Below, one piece after another: positions 6,795 to 10,267 of a DNA stretch of 10,267 nt. The notes beneath the pieces were generated by a model. That model was not told where the DNA came from and made no database searches. It worked only from the letters and a program-made list of their open reading frames with translations. The stretch is from DASVBJ01 sp036375895. GTDB taxonomy: Bacteria; Actinomycetota; Actinomycetes; JACCUZ01. The stretch covers positions 1-10,267 of the forward strand of contig DASVBJ010000130.1 of NCBI GenBank assembly GCA_036375895.1, read 5' to 3'. The position numbers and the translations under genes were made by a program. The first letter of the stretch is position 1; each line of letters begins with the position of its first letter.

Positions 6795-7832
6795 ATGACG
6801 GTGTTCACCTGGGACGGCTCGCACCACGACCTGGACCGCGCCACGAATGCCGGCCGGCCGGTTGACTGGGACGCCGCTCTCGCGCACGTCGAGGCGGTGT
6901 GCTGGAAGGCCACGCAGGGAGCGACCGTGGCCGACGCGACGTTCACGACCGCGAAGAGCGAGGTCCTGAGGCGTGGCAAGCGGTTCGCCGCCTACCACTG
7001 GATCACCGACCGGCCGCTGGACGCCCAGATCGCGAACCTCGAGAGCGCCGTCGTCGACAAGCGGATCCCGCTCATGATCGACGGCGAGGAGGCCGGTGCC
7101 ACCGTCGAGCGGATCGGCCTGCTCCGCGACATGCTGCGCGCCCGCGGCTGGCGGGTGACCATGAGCTACCTGCCCCGCTGGTTCCTGCACCAGCTCCGCG
7201 CGTCGGGCACCGAGTCCGCGCAGAGCTTCCCGCTGTCCCGGCTCGCAGACCTCGCCTGGGTCAACTCCCACTACCGCGGGCAGCCGAAGGACGACAAGGA
7301 CACCCATCCGCTCGCGGGCTTCTACACGGCGAACGGTGGCGACGCCCACCCGGGCTGGGCGGCCGAGGAGGGGCTCACCCCGTCGATCCTCCAGTTCGGG
7401 TCCCGCCTGGTCTGGGCAGGCATCCCCACGTTCGCCGACGCCAACGCCTTCCGCGGCCCCGCAGCCGAGCTGGACAAGTGGTTCTTCAACCCCGCGCCCG
7501 GAGCGGCCCCCGCGCCGACCCCGCACCCCGCTCCCCCCACCGCCCGCCCGAAGGTCTTCCTGTCCCGGCTGCGAAACGGGGTCCGCGACTCGGACAGCGT
7601 GCGGTTGCTGCAGCGGGCGCTGAACAACGTGCCGCTGCAGGGCGGGCGGCGGCTGCCGGTCACCGGCAACTTCCTCGCCGAGACCCTCGACGAGGTCAAG
7701 CGGTTCCAGGTGCAGAAGGCGAAGGACCCGGGCGACGGGGCGCTGGGGCCGCTGCAGACGAAGCTGCTCTTCCAGCTCGCCGGGATCGGCGTGGAGATCG
7801 TCGACGACCGAGCCCACCCGGTCAGCGGCTGA
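6795..7832 (+). CDS. GH25-type lysozyme-like hydrolase with C-terminal peptidoglycan-binding domain
   Basis: 345 residues. The N-terminal part resembles glycoside hydrolase family 25: WDGSHHD (6-12), VDWDAAL, VCWKATQG (35-42), FAAYHWI (64-70) and IPLMIDGEE (91-99). D7 and the D96-x-E98 pair are the likely catalytic acids of this TIM-barrel family, which cuts the MurNAc-GlcNAc bond. A Pro/Ala linker (about 233-254) leads to a PGBD-like repeat domain (about 257-335: SDSVRLLQRALNN, then LDEVKRFQ, then GALGPLQTK). I chose ATG 6795 because the catalytic domain starts at once; an in-frame TTG at 6681 would add 38 residues without a signal sequence. No export signal is visible, which recalls phage endolysins, yet no holin or other phage gene is nearby. 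The stop codon overlaps the convergent gene by 11 bp. Confidence 0.83.
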   Translation: MTVFTWDGSHHDLDRATNAGRPVDWDAALAHVEAVCWKATQGATVADATFTTAKSEVLRRGKRFAAYHWITDRPLDAQIANLESAVVDKRIPLMIDGEEAGATVERIGLLRDMLRARGWRVTMSYLPRWFLHQLRASGTESAQSFPLSRLADLAWVNSHYRGQPKDDKDTHPLAGFYTANGGDAHPGWAAEEGLTPSILQFGSRLVWAGIPTFADANAFRGPAAELDKWFFNPAPGAAPAPTPHPAPPTARPKVFLSRLRNGVRDSDSVRLLQRALNNVPLQGGRRLPVTGNFLAETLDEVKRFQVQKAKDPGDGALGPLQTKLLFQLAGIGVEIVDDRAHPVSG

Positions 7833-8169
7833 CGGGCCGGTGCTTCTTCGGGAGACCGCTCACCACGATCTCGTAGGACGCGTCGATGGCCTCCACCAGC
7901 TCGTCGTCCGGGATCGCCCCGCCGATCCGCAGGGTGTTCCAGCCGGACCGCCCGACGTACGGCATCACGGCGGCATCCTCGGGGAAGCGTGCCAGCCACT
8001 CGTCGGCCTCTTCCCGGGTCCGGCCGCACTTGAGGCCCACCGACGTCCCGGAGCCGAGAAACGCGAAGATCTTGGTCGCCACCTTCACGACGACATCACC
8101 CTCCCACGGCTCGTCCTGCCACGCGCCGGGCTTGCCCAGGCAGTGCGTCAGCACGTCATGCGGTGTCAT
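7822..8169 (-). CDS. MmcQ/YjbR-family protein
   Basis: 115 residues, the usual length for this single-domain family. Recognisable parts are DVVVKVATKIFAFLG, the SVGLKCGRTREEADEW segment, GWNTLRIGGAIPDDELVEAIDASYEIVVSGLPKK, where the W-N-T, P-DDEL and SY-VV positions are family hallmarks. The fold is described as CyaY-like and some members are annotated as DNA-binding, but function is unproven. The ATG at 8169-8167 is preceded by GGAGGAGG about 7 nt upstream, and that region is duplicated in tandem. The gene is convergent with the lysozyme gene, sharing 11 bp at their 3' ends, and divergent from the ABM-like gene. Confidence 0.88.
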   Translation of the reverse strand: MTPHDVLTHCLGKPGAWQDEPWEGDVVVKVATKIFAFLGSGTSVGLKCGRTREEADEWLARFPEDAAVMPYVGRSGWNTLRIGGAIPDDELVEAIDASYEIVVSGLPKKHRPVSR

Positions 8170-8173
8170 GGCT

Positions 8174-8217
8174 CGCCTCCTCCGCGTCGTACGCCCGCCT
8201 CCTCCGCGTCGTACGCC
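8174..8217. repeat. Exact 22-bp tandem duplication covering the MmcQ/YjbR ribosome binding site
   Basis: Two perfect head-to-tail copies occupy 8174-8195 and 8196-8217. Read on the minus strand each unit begins GGCGTACGACG and ends CGGAGGAGGCG, so each carries a GTACGAC core and a full GGAGGAGG Shine-Dalgarno. Only the copy at 8174-8195 is correctly spaced for the ATG at 8169. Confidence 0.95.
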
Positions 8218-8238
8218 TCCATGGTCCCCGTCCGGGCC

Positions 8239-8274
8239 GACAATGGCGTCTCACTGTGCAGCCGGCCGGAGGTG
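8239..8274 (+). promoter_or_regulatory. Candidate -10 element and ribosome binding site of the ABM-like gene
   Basis: GACAAT (8239-8244) matches TATAAT at four of six positions; no convincing -35 precedes it. GGAGGTG (8268-8274) is a strong Shine-Dalgarno 7 nt before the GTG at 8282 and fixes that start. The Shine-Dalgarno is firm, the -10 element is weak. Confidence 0.45.
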
Positions 8275-8281
8275 CGACGTC

Positions 8282-8566
8282 GTGAAGGTCAGGGTGTGGC
8301 GTTACGAGGTGGCGGACGGGGCGCGGGATGAGTTCGAGCACGAATACGGCGCCGACGGCGCTTGGGCGAAGCTGTTCGCGCGGTCGGCGGGATTCGTAGA
8401 CACGGTCCTGTACGCCGAGGTGGGCTCGCCCGGTAGCTACCTGACCGTCGACCGGTTCAGCAGCGACGCCGCATGGGAGCGGTTCCGTGTCGACCACGAC
8501 ACGGCGTACCGGGCCTTGGGTGAACGCCTGGGCCACCTGACGCTCGCGCAGGACGAGGTCGTGTAG
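8282..8566 (+). CDS. Small antibiotic-biosynthesis-monooxygenase-like (ABM) protein
   Basis: 94 residues starting with GTG at 8282, fixed by GGAGGTG 7 nt upstream; the open frame runs much further back but that part is shadow of the opposite strand. The pattern VRVWRYEV, FEHEYGADGAWAKLF, GFVDTVLYAEVGSPGSYLTVDRFSSDAAWERFR is that of a ferredoxin-like dimeric alpha-beta barrel: strand, helix with Y-G-W, strand, strand (YLTVDRF), then helix (AAWERF). ABM-fold proteins include quinol oxygenases, haem-degrading enzymes and many uncharacterised members; no diagnostic catalytic residue is visible here. It is convergent with the heliorhodopsin gene, 21 nt apart. Confidence 0.82.
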   Translation: MKVRVWRYEVADGARDEFEHEYGADGAWAKLFARSAGFVDTVLYAEVGSPGSYLTVDRFSSDAAWERFRVDHDTAYRALGERLGHLTLAQDEVV

Positions 8567-8582
8567 CCACGCTCGAGGTGGC
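8566..8582. terminator. Weak bidirectional terminator candidate between convergent genes
   Basis: GCCAC (8566-8570) pairs with GTGGC (8578-8582) around a 7-nt loop, filling the 21-nt gap between the ABM-like and heliorhodopsin stop codons. A stem here would serve both transcripts, but five pairs without a T-tract is weak. Confidence 0.3.
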
Positions 8583-8587
8583 CGGGC

Positions 8588-9379
8588 CTACGTCCTCAGC
8601 ACGTTCGCGAAGACCAGCCAGGCCAGGAGGGACTTCGCGGTCAGGCTCAGGAGGATGTACATGACCTCGCCGAAGACGTAGTCCCGCCAGCGGCCTACCT
8701 GGGCGTACTGCAGCGCCATGTTGCCCGCGAAGCTGAAGAACAGCAGGAACTGCGCGACGACGATGACGTAGACGAACCCGGGGACCGTGGGCGGCTGCGC
8801 GACGTACACGGCGATCATCGCCCAAGGCACGAGTCCGACGAGAGATCCGAACCAGAACGCGCTCCAGTCGGCGGCGCCCGGCCGCTGCTGACGCTCCATG
8901 AGCAGGCCGAACAGGATCATCGCGCTGTTCGCGGCGAAGACGGCCGCGACCGCAGCGAGGTCTCGGATGCCGACGAACATGCCGATGAGCACGACCATGA
9001 TCGACGCGCTCACCGAGTACTCCACCCAGCGGGCGTAGTTCGCCCGACGGGTCAGCCCGCGCTCGTACCACCGGTGGACGCCCGGAGCAGCGACGAGGAA
9101 GTGGTCCAGAGCGGCGAGCAGCAGGAAGACCGCGACCGTCACGCCGATCCGCAGGGAGAACACCGTCTCGGGCAGCGTGGGGCGGGTGGCGGCGACCGGA
9201 TCGGTGCGCAGGTAGGACGCTGCGACCGGCAGCGCGAGGTCGTTGCTGGCGAGCAGCATGTAACCGGCCTGCGCCAGCAGCAGCGCACCGACGACGACGT
9301 TGAACGCCCTCAGCCGCCGATAGCGCTGACGGGTCGCCTCGGTCACCTCTGCCGGCTCTCGATCCGTCCCGACGGCCAC
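8588..9379 (-). CDS. Heliorhodopsin (retinal-binding seven-helix photoreceptor)
   Basis: 263 residues from GTG at 9379, with GGGAGG 4 nt upstream; heliorhodopsins are about 250-270. Seven helices lie at about 26-45, 73-97, 116-137, 140-161, 173-194, 200-223 and 236-259. Landmarks, compared from memory with heliorhodopsin 48C12, are NDLALP after helix A, a long A-B loop (46-72), DHF with H93, RWVEYSVSAS with counterion E120, AMILFG, FWFGSLVGLVPW, VPGFVY and ILLSLTAKSLLAW, where K249 should form the retinal Schiff base. The Arg-rich N-terminus (R17-R24) and short exposed C-terminus fit the inverted, N-inside topology of this family. Heliorhodopsins have slow photocycles and are generally regarded as light sensors or regulators, not proton pumps. 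It lies 112 nt downstream of a nitroreductase-type lipoprotein gene on the same strand. No retinal-synthesis gene is in the window. Confidence 0.95.
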   Translation of the reverse strand: MAVGTDREPAEVTEATRQRYRRLRAFNVVVGALLLAQAGYMLLASNDLALPVAASYLRTDPVAATRPTLPETVFSLRIGVTVAVFLLLAALDHFLVAAPGVHRWYERGLTRRANYARWVEYSVSASIMVVLIGMFVGIRDLAAVAAVFAANSAMILFGLLMERQQRPGAADWSAFWFGSLVGLVPWAMIAVYVAQPPTVPGFVYVIVVAQFLLFFSFAGNMALQYAQVGRWRDYVFGEVMYILLSLTAKSLLAWLVFANVLRT

Positions 9380-9491
9380 GGCCCCTCCCGCTCGAACGCG
9401 CCTCCCCGACTGTCCGGAGCCTGGCCGAACCGGCCGGGCGAAGGCAAGGGCCCGAAGTCCCCGGCCTTCTGCGCCTCGCCAGGGCCCCGCA

Positions 9492-10202
9492 CTAGGTCGG
9501 GACTCCGACCGGGACCAGGTAGCGCGGGGCGGTGCCACGCGGCAGCAACAGCTGCCGGGACACTCGGTCGTCGTCGAAGGCGCCGATCGGCACGGCAGCC
9601 AGTCCCAGCGCGACGGCCTCGAGCAGCAGGTTCTGGGCGGCATGGCCGGCCTCGAGGTCGACGTAGCGCCCCGCCCGGGCGCCGTACTTGCCGGCGCTGC
9701 GCCGAGTCACGGCGGCGAGCACGACGACCACTGCGCCCGCGACGACAGCCTGGTGACTCGCCGCCGCGTCGGCGAGGGCGCCACGTGCGTCTCCCTCGGC
9801 CCAGACCTCGGCCCGGTGTCCGTCGGGCAGGTAGTGCAGCACTCGATCGGGCATCGCCGCGTAGACCTCGAGCGGGTAGAGCGCCCCCGCCGACGGCGCG
9901 GTGCGCCCGCCCCACTCCGCCGTCACCCCCTGCGCCGCCCACATCAGCTGCCCGACCTGTGCGAGGGTCAGCGGCTGGGCGGTGAAGAGACGCACGGACC
10001 GTCGCCGGGACAGCGCATCCTCGAGCGACACAGCCCCGGAGGTCTCCGCCTCGGGGAGCTCGAAGGACGGACGCCCATCGCGCCTCGAAGGGGCACCGAC
10101 CGCGGGTGCCCGCTCGCGCGGGCCGGAGCAACCGGCCACGGCCACGGCGCCCACCAGCCCGGCGGTCAGGACCTGCCTCCTGCTCTGCAGGTGCTCGTCC
10201 AT
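9492..10202 (-). CDS. Tat-type lipoprotein of the SagB/nitroreductase family
   Basis: 236 residues from ATG at 10202-10200; an in-frame GTG at 10217 would add five residues. The leader reads MDEHLQSRRQVLTAGLVGAV, with a twin-arginine pair (R8, R9), a hydrophobic core and the lipobox VAGC (C25), so the protein should be exported folded with its cofactor and lipid-anchored outside the membrane. The rest is a flavin-dependent nitroreductase domain of the SagB-type dehydrogenase group: SRRRSVRLFTAQPLTLAQV (FMN phosphate site), APSAGALYPLEVYA, AAQNLLLEAVALGLAAVPIGAFDDD and a C-terminal PRYLVPVGVPT. These enzymes bind FMN and oxidise or reduce small molecules or peptide azolines. No azoline-peptide biosynthesis partners are visible, so a general redox role is likelier. 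It precedes the heliorhodopsin gene in the same direction. Confidence 0.88.
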   Translation of the reverse strand: MDEHLQSRRQVLTAGLVGAVAVAGCSGPRERAPAVGAPSRRDGRPSFELPEAETSGAVSLEDALSRRRSVRLFTAQPLTLAQVGQLMWAAQGVTAEWGGRTAPSAGALYPLEVYAAMPDRVLHYLPDGHRAEVWAEGDARGALADAAASHQAVVAGAVVVVLAAVTRRSAGKYGARAGRYVDLEAGHAAQNLLLEAVALGLAAVPIGAFDDDRVSRQLLLPRGTAPRYLVPVGVPT

Positions 10203-10267
10203 GCCCACACCGTGCACCCCGTCCCGGGCGTGCGTCAGGGCCGCAGGTCCTCGCCGGTACCCACGAC

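Noticed and set aside
7886..8281. N-terminal extension of the ABM-like frame by 132 codons
   Set aside because: It is the shadow of the MmcQ/YjbR gene on the opposite strand; GGAGGTG fixes the start at 8282.
9423..9435. GGCCG-AAC-CGGCC hairpin in the heliorhodopsin leader as terminator or riboswitch
   Set aside because: A 5-bp stem with a 3-nt loop is easily reached by chance in this GC-rich gap, and no conserved RNA motif is visible.
492..9491. A retinal-biosynthesis or carotenoid gene supporting the heliorhodopsin
   Set aside because: I looked for a dioxygenase (Blh/Brp) or lycopene cyclase among the real genes and found none.
9380..9643. N-terminal extension of the heliorhodopsin frame by 88 codons
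   Set aside because: The extra part overlaps the nitroreductase gene and is unlike any rhodopsin N-terminus; GTG 9379 has a Shine-Dalgarno and gives the normal family length.
9492..10202. SagB as part of an azoline-peptide (RiPP) cluster
   Set aside because: No precursor peptide, cyclodehydratase or YcaO-type gene is nearby, and the Tat lipoprotein leader argues for an extracytoplasmic redox role.

Overview
The window is about 72% GC by eye. It shows GTG starts, short intergenic gaps, an ECF sigma factor with its zinc-binding anti-sigma factor, and secreted proteins with actinobacterial-style leaders. This points to the chromosome of a high-GC Actinomycetota; I cannot place it more finely. 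There are no rRNA or tRNA genes, insertion sequences, integrases or CRISPR arrays. No gene-free stretch exceeds 300 bases; the longest gaps are 6607-6794 (a weak promoter candidate), 1946-2126 (a divergent control region) and 5040-5202 (a terminator).

Left part (1-1945, all minus strand): an ECF sigma factor resembling mycobacterial SigL, its ZAS-type membrane anti-sigma factor (ATGA overlap) and a Nudix hydrolase (7-nt gap) form a compact operon that ends at a hairpin. A SigL-type promoter, TGAACC-N16-CGT, lies directly before the sigma gene and implies autoregulation. A partial FMN-binding split-barrel gene of distinctly lower GC follows at the window edge.

Middle (2127-7832, plus strand): a 970-residue secreted zinc-dependent phospholipase C-like protein whose predicted mature N-terminus is the zinc-ligand tryptophan, with an EF-hand loop, an Ig-like domain and a helical C-terminal domain. 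A perfect 13-bp terminator stem follows it. Next come a seven-helix membrane protein of unknown role, a HAD phosphatase, and a GH25-type lysozyme with a peptidoglycan-binding domain but no signal peptide.

Right part (7822-10267): an MmcQ/YjbR-family gene (minus) overlaps the lysozyme gene tail to tail and has a 22-bp tandem duplication covering its ribosome binding site. A small ABM-like gene (plus) diverges from it. The most notable content is a minus-strand pair: a Tat-type lipoprotein of the SagB/nitroreductase family, followed 112 nt downstream by a heliorhodopsin. The heliorhodopsin keeps the retinal lysine, the glutamate counterion and one of the two cavity histidines. No retinal-synthesis gene is visible here, so the chromophore must come from elsewhere in the genome or from outside the cell.
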